Assembly (NCBI GenBank): GCA_934663885.1
Contig: CAKUKW010000047.1
Location: 1-11,182 of the forward strand
Direction: 5' to 3'
Origin: an uncultured Tidjanibacter sp.
GTDB lineage: Bacteria > Bacteroidota > Bacteroidia > Bacteroidales > Rikenellaceae
Length of the DNA stretch: 11,182 nucleotides
Part shown: piece after piece, positions 1 through 7,481 of the stretch
Layout of the letters: every line of letters starts with the position of its first letter
How positions within the stretch are numbered: the first letter of the stretch is position 1
The notes under the pieces: generated by a model
What the model was told of the DNA's origin: nothing
The model's input: only the letters and a program-made list of their open reading frames with translations
Databases searched by the model: none
Position numbers and translations under genes: made by a program

Positions 1-30
1 CAAAAAAGATAATTACATACTTATCAGTTG

Positions 31-61
31 TTTGTACATTTTTACCATTCTTGTATCTTTA
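31..61 (+). promoter_or_regulatory. Predicted Bacteroidota promoter for the Cys-rich lipoprotein gene
   Basis: TTTG at 31-34 is followed by a 19-base spacer and TATCTTTA at 54-61. This fits the Bacteroidota sigma-70 pattern (TTTG, 19-21 bases, TAnnTTTG) except that the last base is A instead of G. Transcription would begin near 66 and leave a leader of about 215 bases before the ATG at 282. A 7-bp inverted repeat (ATTCTTG 47-53, CAAGAAT 75-81) spans the -7 box and the expected start and could be an operator, although such a repeat can arise by chance in AT-rich DNA. Confidence 0.45.
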
Positions 62-142
62 TAGAATACATATTCAAGAATTTACGGATAAAAGCCCCGT
101 TCGCAGGCAACTATTACCTTCTAACGCTACCCTATTTGTCAA

Positions 143-195
143 TGCTAATTATCGGCGCGGCAATGCCGCAACCAGTCCATTGCCGCTCATTAGCA
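143..195 (+). promoter_or_regulatory. Stem-loop in the leader of the Cys-rich lipoprotein gene
   Basis: GCGGCAATG at 157-165 pairs perfectly with CATTGCCGC at 178-186 around a 12-base loop. Outside an asymmetric internal loop, TGCTAAT (143-149) pairs with ATTAGCA (189-195), giving a two-part hairpin of 16 base pairs. It has no T-run after it, so it is not an ordinary terminator. It lies about 87 bases upstream of the start codon, inside the predicted leader. An RNA regulatory element is an inference from position and pairing. No known riboswitch class was recognised. Positions 1-281 otherwise contain no credible gene, only short low-complexity frames. Confidence 0.4.
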
Positions 196-281
196 ATAAA
201 AGGCACAACCAATTGCAGTTTCATAATAATAAAAATGTTATTTTTATAAGGTAACACCTACATCAATTTAAAATTTATATT

Positions 282-608
282 ATGAAGAGAAAAACTATTC
301 TGCTCGCCATCGCCGCGATGGCATTTCTGGCGTTCTCATGCGTAAAGGATGAGGAGCCGGTTCAAACCGGAGAAGTTGGAGGCACTGAAGAAGTTGCAAC
401 AAGAGCAGGTTACGACTACTGTTATATGTGCGGCTTTTGGCTGATCGAAAACGGAGATTGTTTGAATTGTGACACCCACTACATTACATGCAATATATGC
501 GGTAATTTCGCTCCGTGGGGCATAGGTTCAATATGCAGGACCTGCAACGGCCAAAATCCTCCTGTCGACTGGATCGACGACGATCCCAATCCGGGCCCGA
601 AGCCTTAA
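282..608 (+). CDS. Small secreted lipoprotein with four CxxC pairs (double zinc-ribbon-like)
   Basis: Encodes 108 residues ending in TAA. I do not recognise the family. Residues 1-19 form a signal peptide (MKRK, then a hydrophobic stretch) ending in a relaxed lipobox with Cys20 as the lipidation site. The residues after it, VKDEEP, are charged, as in Bacteroidota lipoproteins sent to the cell surface. After a Glu/Thr-rich linker come four CxxC pairs: C47/C50, C60/C63, C70/C73 and C85/C88. Pairs 1-2 and pairs 3-4 are each spaced like a zinc ribbon (CxxCG, 9 or 11 residues, CxxC). The tail is acidic and Pro-rich (about 92-108). Two tandem metal-binding knuckles on an exported lipoprotein is the best reading. 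Disulfide-bonded cysteines are the main alternative because the protein lies outside the cytoplasm. The gene stands alone between its own leader and a terminator. The start is supported by the signal peptide directly after the ATG. Confidence 0.8.
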   Translation: MKRKTILLAIAAMAFLAFSCVKDEEPVQTGEVGGTEEVATRAGYDYCYMCGFWLIENGDCLNCDTHYITCNICGNFAPWGIGSICRTCNGQNPPVDWIDDDPNPGPKP

Positions 609-611
609 TGA

Positions 612-645
612 AAAAGAGGGCGGGAATAATTTCCCGCCCTCTTTT
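612..645. terminator. Bidirectional terminator between the lipoprotein gene and mqnC
   Basis: A perfect 15-bp stem (612-626 with 631-645) closes a 4-base loop (TAAT). The core is GAGGGCGGGAA/TTCCCGCCCTC. It is flanked by A residues on the left and T residues on the right, so both strands present a T-rich tail. It starts 3 bases after the lipoprotein stop codon and can also end minus-strand transcription coming from mqnC, whose stop lies about 100 bases away. Positions 646-748 hold nothing else I can identify. Confidence 0.85.
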
Positions 646-748
646 ATCCTGAAACGGACAGTAAGTTTATATAAGCGAACCTTGTATTATCACAGCGCAG
701 CTAAATATTCCAAAAAAAGACGGATAAGCGCAGGCTACAGGAAACCGA

Positions 749-1852
749 CTACCGTTTTACCCACGGATCCCGGTACCTGTAAATCTGGTCGCGAAGGCGC
801 GGGGTGAAACCCGCTTCACGTATAGCCCGCTGAATACCTTCCGCATCGAAACTGTTTCGTGCACCTGCAGAGGACACAACATTCTCCTCTATCATTATCG
901 AGCCGAAATCATTGGCTCCGCAGTGGAGAGCCATCTGCGCCACCTCCTTGCCGACCGTGAGCCATGAGGCCTGTATGTTGTGGATATTATTCAGCACTAT
1001 TCTGCTGAGTGCTATTATTTTGAGGTATTCCATCGGAGAAAAATGCGACACGACCCCCTCTTTTTCCAACTCGGTGCCGGCCGCACAGAAAACCCACGGG
1101 ATAAAAGCCATAAAGCCATAATTACCCTCGGGGCGTTCTCCCTGCAGGTCGCGTATCTTTATAAGGTGTTCTATCCTCTGCGCGGGAGTTTCGGCATGAC
1201 CGTACATCATCGTGGCGGATGCAGGGAAATTCATGCGGTGGGCCTCGCGCATAACTTCGAGCCATTGCTCCGTGGTCGGTTTACCGGGGGAAACACTTTT
1301 CCGGACTTCGTCGCAGAGTATTTCGGCTCCGGCACCGGGCAGCGAGTCGAGCCCGGCGGCACGAAGGCGCTCCAGGGTTTCCTTTACACCGAGCCCGCTT
1401 ATCCGGGCTATGTGGAATACTTCCGGAGCGCCGAGGGCATGTAGCTTTAGCTGCGGATACAGTCTCTTCAACTCCCTGAAAAGTCCTTCATAAAAACCTA
1501 TATCCAGCCGGGGATGGAGCCCCCCCTGTAAAAGGAGCTGGTCGCCGCCCAGGGCAAGAGTTTCCTCTATCTTTCGACTGTATTCGTCGATAGAAGTTAT
1601 ATAAGCCTTGTCGACCTGATGGGGTTTGCAATGGAAATTACAGAATTTACACCCCGACACGCAGACATTAGTGATATTGACGTTGCGGTCTATCTGCCAC
1701 GTAACCACGGAAGGATCGGCGGCTTCACGCCTCAGCGCGTCGGCAAGAGCGAATAAATCGGCGGGAGGCGCCGACTCCCAGAGCCACAGCGCCTCCCTAC
1801 TATCTAAGTTTTCCCTGTCAAGGGCTTTCCGGAATATTTCCTTACCGTCCAT
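749..1852 (-). CDS. mqnC: Cyclic dehypoxanthinyl futalosine synthase (radical SAM)
   Basis: Encodes 367 residues with stop TAG, the usual size for MqnC. The enzyme cyclises dehypoxanthine futalosine by radical chemistry in the futalosine pathway to menaquinone, in the cytoplasm. The radical SAM cluster motif is C64-x3-C68-x2-C71, within NVCVSGCKFCNF. Other MqnC hallmarks are LLLQGGLHP, the GAGAEIL block, ATMMYGHAET, FIPWVF and the C-terminal GANDFGSIMIEENVVSSAG. The related aminofutalosine synthase MqnE shares the fold, but FIPWVF and the IEENVVS block favour MqnC. The gene lies 80 bp downstream of lon on the same strand with no terminator between them, so it may be read from the lon promoter. 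No other men or mqn gene is present here, so the remaining pathway steps must be encoded elsewhere. The protein appears intact. Confidence 0.93.
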   Translation of the reverse strand: MDGKEIFRKALDRENLDSREALWLWESAPPADLFALADALRREAADPSVVTWQIDRNVNITNVCVSGCKFCNFHCKPHQVDKAYITSIDEYSRKIEETLALGGDQLLLQGGLHPRLDIGFYEGLFRELKRLYPQLKLHALGAPEVFHIARISGLGVKETLERLRAAGLDSLPGAGAEILCDEVRKSVSPGKPTTEQWLEVMREAHRMNFPASATMMYGHAETPAQRIEHLIKIRDLQGERPEGNYGFMAFIPWVFCAAGTELEKEGVVSHFSPMEYLKIIALSRIVLNNIHNIQASWLTVGKEVAQMALHCGANDFGSIMIEENVVSSAGARNSFDAEGIQRAIREAGFTPRLRDQIYRYRDPWVKR

Positions 1853-1932
1853 TTCAACGCCGGTTTCGCCTAAGCGGTTATACTTTTTTAAATACCGGAT
1901 TATCAGTACAAAATATCTCTTACGCGACCATG

Positions 1933-4359
1933 TTACTTTTCGAGGGCCAACTCGAGTACCTCCTCGTTCGTCCTGACGAAATGGAACGTCAGCCCCTCGA
2001 CATATTCAGGCTTGATATCCTTTATATCCTTTTCGTTGTCGACGCTGAGGATAAGCTCCGTAATGCCCGCCCTTTTCGCCGCAAGTATCTTCTCCTTGAT
2101 GCCGCCCACAGGGGTAACCCGCCCGCGAAGGGTAGTCTCGCCGGTCATCGCTATCTTCTCCCTGACCTTGCGGCCGGTGTAGGTCGAAACTATCGAGGTC
2201 ATCATGGTAATACCGGCGCTTGGGCCGTCTTTTGGTACTGCACCCTCCGGAACGTGGATATTGATGTCGAATTTCTCGAATTTCTCGGGGTCTATGTCCA
2301 GGTCGGCATAATGGGCCCTTGTCCATTCGAGCGCTATGGTGGCCGACTCTTTCATCACATCGCCGAGGTTACCCGTCAGACTCATCTTACCCTTGCCCGG
2401 ACTGAGTATGGATTCGATATAAAGTATATCGCCTCCGACCTCTGTCCATGCAAGGCCCGTAACGACGCCCACCATGTCGGCAACTTCGTATTTGTCGTTG
2501 CGGAACTTAGGCATACCCAATATCCTTTCCAGTTCGTCAGCTTTGATTTCCGGCTCGAAAGCCTCCTCGAAACCTATGTTTTTCGCCCTGTGGCGAGCTA
2601 TCTTCGCAAGGTTCTTGTCCAGCGAACGCACCCCCGCCTCGCGGGTGTAGTCGGAAATTATCCTCTCCATTACCGCGCGCGATATATCCAGTTTGTCATC
2701 GGGTACGCCGTGAGCCTCGCGCTGCTTGGGCAGCAGGTGTTTGACGCCTATTTCAACCTTCTCCTCCATCAGGTACCCGGGAATGTTTATCATCTCCATA
2801 CGGTCCCTGAGGGCCGGATTGACATTCTGTATATTGTTCGCCGTAGCGATGAAAAGCACTTTCGACAAGTCGTATTCGGTATCGAGGTAGTTGTCGTGGA
2901 ACGTGGTGTTCTGCTCCGGGTCGAGTACCTCGAGTAGCGCCGACGACGGGTCGCCGTGATTGCCCACCCCTATCTTGTCCACCTCGTCGAGTATAATGAC
3001 AGGGTTCGAAGAGCCGCACCTGCGGATGGTCTGGATGATACGTCCCGGCATTGCGCCTATATAGGTACGCCTGTGGCCGCGGATTTCCGCCTCGTCATGG
3101 AGCCCGCCCAGCGAAATACGCCCGAATTTTCTATTAAGGGCCTCTGCCACGGACTTACCTAACGAAGTTTTACCTACTCCCGGAGGGCCGTAAAGGCACA
3201 GTATAGGGGATTTGAGGTCGCCCTTGAGCTTTATTACAGCGAGGTGTTCCAACAGCCTCTCCTTGACCTCATCGAGTCCGTAATGGTCCGCGTCGAGCTG
3301 CTCCCGCGCGTGCTGCAGGTTAAGGTTGTCCTGCGTGCCTTCGCCCCAGGGCAGTTCCAGCATAAGCTGCAGGTAGTTCATCTGTACGGAATACTCCGCA
3401 ACGGCAGGATTGAGCCTTTCGAGCTTGTTGAGCTCCTTGGTGAACATCTCTTCCACCTCTTTTGTCCACTTCTTCGTCTTAGCCTTCTCACGCATCTGCG
3501 CTATCTCGGCCTCGTCGCCGTCGTTGCCCAACTCTTCCTGTATGGTGCGTATCTGCTGCTGCAGGTAATACTCCTTCTGCTGCTGGTCGATGTCCTGCTT
3601 GACTTTCTGCTGTATCTTGTTCTTGAGTTCGATAAGCTGTTGCTCCTTTACCAATATTTCGAGCAGGCGGCGCGCCCTTGCCAGAAGGCCCGGTGCCTCG
3701 AGCAGCCTCTGTCTGTCCGTATCCTCGAAGTCGAGGTTCGAACAGATAAAGTTGATTATGCCGCGTTTGCTGTCGATATTCTTGATAGCGAACGAAGCTT
3801 CCTTAGGTATGCTGGGCGAAATATCTATGATATTAAGAGCCACGTCCTTAATGGACTCAACCAACGCATCAAACTCTATGTTGTTCTGCGCCGGCGTCGA
3901 GTCCTTGAGTGGAGTGACAGACGCTGTGAAATAAGGATCGTGCGTAAGGTACCTGTCGATCTCTATCTTTTCGAGCCCGTGAAGTATGACCGTCAGGTTA
4001 CCGTTGGGCATATCCAGGGTTTTGAGTATGCGCGCCGCGGTACCTATCCGGTACATATCGTCGGGAGCGGGCTGCTCCACGTCTGCCTCCTTCTGCAGGA
4101 CGGCGCCCAGTATACCGCTTCCTGCCTCTACGTCGCGGACGAGTTTCATTGATTTTTCACGACCTACTGTTATGGGCGTGATCGATCCGGGGAACAGCAC
4201 CGAGCTCCTCAACGAGAGGATCGGCAGCGTATCCGGTATAGTGAGATTCTCGTTCACTTCATCGTCGTCGGCAACTATGGGAATAACCTGTGTCCGGCCT
4301 TCCTGGATATCGCTTATGTCGGTGAGGATTTCGAATTCTGCTTTTTTCTTCTTTACCAT
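1933..4359 (-). CDS. lon: ATP-dependent Lon protease
   Basis: Cytoplasmic AAA+ serine protease that degrades misfolded and regulatory proteins. With the ATG at 4359 it has 808 residues, normal for bacterial Lon. The N-terminal substrate-binding domain begins near residue 44 (LPILSLRSSVLFPG), followed by a coiled-coil region of about 235-315. Walker A is GPPGVGKT at 391-398 and Walker B is VIILDEVD at 454-461. The C-terminal protease domain carries the Ser714-Lys755 dyad (PKDGPSAG and GGIKEK). An in-frame ATG at 4404 would add 15 residues (MAGGRRFQYKKGLIK). I prefer 4359 because an AAAGGA sequence sits 9 bases upstream and because the -7 box at 4420-4427 would put transcription start close to 4414, almost on top of the 4404 codon. 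Lon diverges from valS and is followed by mqnC. No truncation or frameshift was seen. Confidence 0.96.
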   Translation of the reverse strand: MVKKKKAEFEILTDISDIQEGRTQVIPIVADDDEVNENLTIPDTLPILSLRSSVLFPGSITPITVGREKSMKLVRDVEAGSGILGAVLQKEADVEQPAPDDMYRIGTAARILKTLDMPNGNLTVILHGLEKIEIDRYLTHDPYFTASVTPLKDSTPAQNNIEFDALVESIKDVALNIIDISPSIPKEASFAIKNIDSKRGIINFICSNLDFEDTDRQRLLEAPGLLARARRLLEILVKEQQLIELKNKIQQKVKQDIDQQQKEYYLQQQIRTIQEELGNDGDEAEIAQMREKAKTKKWTKEVEEMFTKELNKLERLNPAVAEYSVQMNYLQLMLELPWGEGTQDNLNLQHAREQLDADHYGLDEVKERLLEHLAVIKLKGDLKSPILCLYGPPGVGKTSLGKSVAEALNRKFGRISLGGLHDEAEIRGHRRTYIGAMPGRIIQTIRRCGSSNPVIILDEVDKIGVGNHGDPSSALLEVLDPEQNTTFHDNYLDTEYDLSKVLFIATANNIQNVNPALRDRMEMINIPGYLMEEKVEIGVKHLLPKQREAHGVPDDKLDISRAVMERIISDYTREAGVRSLDKNLAKIARHRAKNIGFEEAFEPEIKADELERILGMPKFRNDKYEVADMVGVVTGLAWTEVGGDILYIESILSPGKGKMSLTGNLGDVMKESATIALEWTRAHYADLDIDPEKFEKFDINIHVPEGAVPKDGPSAGITMMTSIVSTYTGRKVREKIAMTGETTLRGRVTPVGGIKEKILAAKRAGITELILSVDNEKDIKDIKPEYVEGLTFHFVRTNEEVLELALEK

Positions 4360-4368
4360 TTTTATGAG

Positions 4369-4374
4369 TCCTTT
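4369..4374 (-). promoter_or_regulatory. Ribosome-binding-like sequence deciding the lon start
   Basis: AAAGGA on the minus strand lies 9 bases upstream of the ATG at 4359. Bacteroidota often lack Shine-Dalgarno sequences, so this is supportive and not decisive. It favours MVKKKK as the Lon N-terminus over the ATG 45 bases further upstream. Confidence 0.4.
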
Positions 4375-4419
4375 CTTATATTGAAAACGGCGCCCTCCGG
4401 CCATCCGTTTTTCAGGTTA

Positions 4420-4427
4420 CAAAGATA
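4420..4427 (-). promoter_or_regulatory. Predicted -7 element of the lon promoter
   Basis: Read on the minus strand this is TATCTTTG, a full match to the Bacteroidota -7 consensus TAnnTTTG. Transcription start would fall near 4414, leaving a leader of about 55 bases to the ATG at 4359. I found no clear TTTG at the usual 19-21 base distance upstream, so the -33 half is weak and the promoter may need an activator. No heat-shock (CIRCE-like) repeat was seen. Confidence 0.55.
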
Positions 4428-4529
4428 ACGTATTTAACATCCCCGGGATTGCCTGCAACAGGTAATCGGTCATCAAATTATCAACATTCCTTTTTGGCAT
4501 AAGGGATGCGCAACTACGCTTACTTTTTA

Positions 4530-4537
4530 TATCTTTG
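4530..4537 (+). promoter_or_regulatory. Isolated plus-strand -7-like element, possible second valS promoter or small-RNA promoter
   Basis: TATCTTTG followed by CGC matches the Bacteroidota -7 consensus. No TTTG occurs 19-21 bases upstream. The nearest one, at 4493-4496, is 33 bases away, which is too far. If used, a transcript would start near 4543 and run about 195 bases before valS, through the stem-loop at 4625-4656. Confidence 0.3.
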
Positions 4538-4624
4538 CGCAAGCGCTTAGATAGGATGAGGCTCGGCACAGCAGCAAGCCAACGATTTTTAGCATATTAT
4601 GTTTTAGTTATCTCCCCGGCTTTT

Positions 4625-4656
4625 CCCGTACCGGCCTTAAAAGGCCGATGCACGGG
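4625..4656 (+). other. GC-rich stem-loop upstream of valS
   Basis: An inner stem CGGCC (4632-4636)/GGCCG (4643-4647) closes a TTAAAA loop. Outside an internal loop, CCCGT (4625-4629) pairs with ACGGG (4652-4656). The bases after it are CCTCGTCG, not a T-run, so it is not a Rho-independent terminator on the plus strand. It lies upstream of the main valS promoter, so it would be transcribed only from an upstream start such as the box at 4530. Its function is unknown. Confidence 0.35.
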
Positions 4657-4678
4657 CCTCGTCGATAAGGTCGGCTGA

Positions 4679-4710
4679 TTTGATAAATAAGCCTCGGTTC
4701 ACTATCTTTG
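4679..4710 (+). promoter_or_regulatory. Predicted main promoter of valS
   Basis: TTTG at 4679-4682, a 20-base spacer and TATCTTTG at 4703-4710 match the Bacteroidota housekeeping promoter consensus fully. Transcription would start near 4716, giving a short leader of about 22 bases before the valS ATG at 4738. This is the best promoter match in the window. Confidence 0.75.
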
Positions 4711-4737
4711 CAAATTATATGCAAATTCTGAGAACGT

Positions 4738-7362
4738 ATGAAAATTGGCGATAAATACACCCCCCAGCAACTCGAAAACAAGTGGTACGACTACTGGGTA
4801 AACAATAAATTCTTCCACTCCGAACCGGATGGCAGAGAACCGTTTACCATAGTTATCCCCCCCCCTAACGTGACCGGTATACTGCACATGGGGCACATGC
4901 TCAACAACACCCTGCAGGACGTACTGACACGCCGTGCCAGAATGTCAGGCTTTAACGCATGCTGGGTGCCGGGAACCGACCATGCCTCTATATCCACCGA
5001 GGCCAAGGTCGTCGCCATGCTGCGCGAAAAAGGCATCGAAAAACGGCAGCTCACCCGCGAGGAATTCATGGAGCACGCCTGGCTCTGGAAAGAGGAGTAC
5101 GGCGGCATCATACTTAAGCAGCTCCGCAAACTGGGCGCTTCGTGCGACTGGGACAGGACGGCTTTCACGATGGATAAAGTGCGCTCCGACAGCGTCATAA
5201 GGGTATTTACCGACCTTTATAACAAAGGGAAAATATACCGCGGGGTGCGCATGGTCAACTGGGACCCGGCCGCCCGGACAGCCTTGTCCGACGAGGAGGT
5301 TATCTTCCGCGAACAGCACGGAAAGCTATATTACCTGAAATACAAACTGGCGGAAGGTAACGGCCACCTGACAGTAGCCACGACACGTCCTGAAACAATA
5401 CTGGGAGATGTGGCAGTCTGTGTGAATCCGAACGACCCGCGGTATAAAAACATCGTAGGCCATGCGGTAGTGGTTCCGCTTGTAAACCGGACGGTACCTG
5501 TCATAGCGGACGATTACGTGGATATGGAATTCGGCACGGGGGCGCTCAAGATAACGCCTGCCCACGACGTAAACGACTATGTTTTAGGAGAAAAATACGG
5601 GCTCGAGGTTATCGACATTTTCAACGATGACGGAACCATCAACGACAAAGTCGGCCTTTACGTCGGTATGGACCGCTTCATCGTCCGCGAGCGGATAGCG
5701 ACGGATTTGAAAGACGCGGGGCTTATGGAAAAGGAGGAGGACTACACCAACAACGTCGGCTTCTCGGAGCGTACCCACGTGCCAATAGAGCCGAAACTGT
5801 CGATGCAGTGGTTCCTCAGGATGGACGAGATGGCCAAACCGGCCCTCAACGCAGTTATGGACGACATCGTACGCTTCGTTCCGGCAAAATTCAAGAACAC
5901 ATACCGCCACTGGATGGAGAACATTAAGGACTGGTGCGTTTCGCGGCAGCTCTGGTGGGGCCACCGCATACCGGCATATTACCTGCCGCAGGGTGGGTAC
6001 GTCGTGGCGGAAACACCGGAAGAAGCCCTCGCCCTGGCACGTGAAAAATGCGGCGATACAAGCCTGGAAATGGCGGATCTGTGCCAGGACGAGGACGTAC
6101 TCGACACGTGGTTCAGCTCTTGGCTGTGGCCGCTTTCGCTCTTCGACGGCATAATGCATCCCGACAACGCTGAATTTAAATATTACTACCCGACCAACGA
6201 TCTGGTAACAGCCCCCGATATCATTTTCTTCTGGGTGGCACGTATGATAATGGCCGGATACGAATATACCGGAGAAAGGCCTTTCAACAGCGTCTATTTC
6301 ACAGGGTTAATACGCGACAAACTGGGTCGCAAGATGAGCAAATCGCTCGGCAACTCGCCCGACCCGCTCGATTTGATCGAGAAATACGGAGCCGACGGCG
6401 TCCGGGTGGCGATGCTGCTTTGCGGAACGGCCGGCAACGACATAATGTTCGACGAGGCGATGTGCGAACAGGGCCGCAACTTCGGCAACAAGATATGGAA
6501 CGCTTTCCGCCTGGTGAGCAGTTGGGAGGTCGACGGGAACAAGGAGCAGGACGAAAATAACCGGATCGCGGTCGAGTGGTTCGACTCTCTGATCGACAGG
6601 TCGCTGGCCGAAACAGACGCGGATTTTGCCAACTATCGCATTTCGGACGCGTTCATGAGGTTATACAAACTTTTCTGGGACGAATTCTCGGGCTGGTACC
6701 TCGAAATGATCAAACCGTCTTACCAGACACCCATCGACGGAAAGACGCTCACGGAGACTAAGGAAATATTCGGGAAGTTATTGAAAATGCTGCATCCTTA
6801 TATGCCGTTTATAACCGAAGAACTCTGGCAGCACCTTGAACCCAGGAAAGACGGGGAGAGCATTATGATATCGGATATGCCGCGCCCGGAAGACTTCGAC
6901 GAAAATATGCTTACCAGGATCGAACTGGTCAAAGAGGCGGTTACGGCCGTACGCAGCATCCGCCAGCAGAATAATATTCCCAACAAGGAGCAGTTGGAGC
7001 TTAAGGTGATAGCTGACGAGAACTACCACAAATGCTACGAACCCATACTTAAAAAAATGGCGAACCTTTCGTCCGTGGATGAGGTGACGGAAAAAGAGCC
7101 GACAGCGGCGGCTTTTATAGTCAAGACCACGCAGTATTTCGTCCCGATGGGCGACAAGGTGGACGTCGAGGCCGAGCTTGCAAAACTGGAAGAAGAGCTT
7201 GCATACCATCGGGGGTTCCTCGATTCGGTCATGAAAAAGCTTTCGAACGAGCGTTTCGTACAGGGCGCGCCGGAGAAGGTGGTGCAAATGGAATACGCCA
7301 AAAAGAACGATGCAGAAGCCAAGATCGCGGCACTGGAGGAGCGCATCGCTACGCTGAAATAA
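4738..7362 (+). CDS. valS: Valine--tRNA ligase
   Basis: Encodes 874 residues, typical for ValS. It charges tRNA-Val with valine in the cytoplasm using ATP and edits threonine mis-attached to tRNA-Val. The class I signature HIGH appears as HMGH at 50-53, in [10 protein letters not shown], a form characteristic of ValS rather than IleS or LeuS. The CP1 editing domain spans roughly 190-350 and includes the [13 protein letters not shown] block at 265-277. The [15 protein letters not shown] block precedes the second signature KMSKS at 532-536. An anticodon-binding domain follows, and the C-terminus is a charged coiled-coil tRNA arm (about 808-874). The ATG at 4738 sits about 22 bases after the predicted transcription start, and the [10 protein letters not shown] opening fits the family. 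It is transcribed alone, divergent from lon and convergent with the HMA gene. No missing motif was seen. Confidence 0.97.
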   Translation: MKIGDKYTPQQLENKWYDYWVNNKFFHSEPDGREPFTIVIPPPNVTGILHMGHMLNNTLQDVLTRRARMSGFNACWVPGTDHASISTEAKVVAMLREKGIEKRQLTREEFMEHAWLWKEEYGGIILKQLRKLGASCDWDRTAFTMDKVRSDSVIRVFTDLYNKGKIYRGVRMVNWDPAARTALSDEEVIFREQHGKLYYLKYKLAEGNGHLTVATTRPETILGDVAVCVNPNDPRYKNIVGHAVVVPLVNRTVPVIADDYVDMEFGTGALKITPAHDVNDYVLGEKYGLEVIDIFNDDGTINDKVGLYVGMDRFIVRERIATDLKDAGLMEKEEDYTNNVGFSERTHVPIEPKLSMQWFLRMDEMAKPALNAVMDDIVRFVPAKFKNTYRHWMENIKDWCVSRQLWWGHRIPAYYLPQGGYVVAETPEEALALAREKCGDTSLEMADLCQDEDVLDTWFSSWLWPLSLFDGIMHPDNAEFKYYYPTNDLVTAPDIIFFWVARMIMAGYEYTGERPFNSVYFTGLIRDKLGRKMSKSLGNSPDPLDLIEKYGADGVRVAMLLCGTAGNDIMFDEAMCEQGRNFGNKIWNAFRLVSSWEVDGNKEQDENNRIAVEWFDSLIDRSLAETDADFANYRISDAFMRLYKLFWDEFSGWYLEMIKPSYQTPIDGKTLTETKEIFGKLLKMLHPYMPFITEELWQHLEPRKDGESIMISDMPRPEDFDENMLTRIELVKEAVTAVRSIRQQNNIPNKEQLELKVIADENYHKCYEPILKKMANLSSVDEVTEKEPTAAAFIVKTTQYFVPMGDKVDVEAELAKLEEELAYHRGFLDSVMKKLSNERFVQGAPEKVVQMEYAKKNDAEAKIAALEERIATLK

Positions 7363-7425
7363 GCTACAGGCATGAAATAAAAATCGGTGTATTGGAATTA
7401 TTCCACTTGCCTGAATCAATCGATT

Positions 7426-7468
7426 AAAATCAAATGCCGGAAGTCGAACTTCCGGCATTTGATTTTTT
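7426..7468. terminator. Bidirectional terminator between valS and the HMA gene
   Basis: A perfect 19-bp stem (7426-7444 with 7448-7466) closes a CGA triloop. The core is CAAATGCCGGAAGT/ACTTCCGGCATTTG, with A residues on the left and a run of six T residues at 7463-7468 on the right. It lies 63 bases after the valS stop and 13 bases beyond the HMA gene stop on the other strand, so it can serve both converging transcripts. Confidence 0.9.
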
Positions 7469-7481
7469 CTATCGAAACCGA

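Larger units (their letters stand above)
4428..4678. other. Gene-free part of the lon-valS divergent region
   Basis: About 250 bases without a convincing ORF separate the lon -7 element from the valS promoter. They contain an isolated plus-strand TATCTTTG at 4530-4537 and a GC-rich stem-loop at 4625-4656. Apart from these I see no conserved gene, tRNA or repeat. The stretch could hold a longer valS leader, a small RNA, or regulatory sites for either flanking gene. Confidence 0.5.

Noticed and set aside
28..254. Two short overlapping frames (73 and 67 codons) upstream of the lipoprotein gene
   Set aside because: Low-complexity translations without a signal peptide or motif. They overlap the predicted promoter and hairpin, which explain the region better.
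749..1852. Aminofutalosine synthase (MqnE) or thiazole/FO synthase-type radical SAM enzyme as an alternative to MqnC
   Set aside because: The FIPWVF segment, ATMMYGHAET and the C-terminal ANDFGSIMIEENVVS block fit MqnC better than these relatives.
1930..2937. A 335-codon open frame on the plus strand opposite lon
   Set aside because: Antisense to the conserved Lon protease and AAA+ domains, with no recognisable motif or promoter of its own.
3244..4152. A 302-codon Leu-rich open frame on the plus strand opposite lon
   Set aside because: The Leu-rich appearance comes from the reverse complement of Gln/Lys/Glu-rich coiled-coil codons in Lon. It is not a membrane protein gene.
4632..4647. CGGCCTTAAAAGGCCG palindrome considered as a terminator
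   Set aside because: No T-run follows on the plus strand, and no gene ends just upstream on either strand.
6778..7458. A 226-codon minus-strand frame opposite the end of valS, overlapping the terminator
   Set aside because: Its N-terminal part runs through the valS terminator hairpin and the rest mirrors the ValS coiled coil. No domain was recognised.
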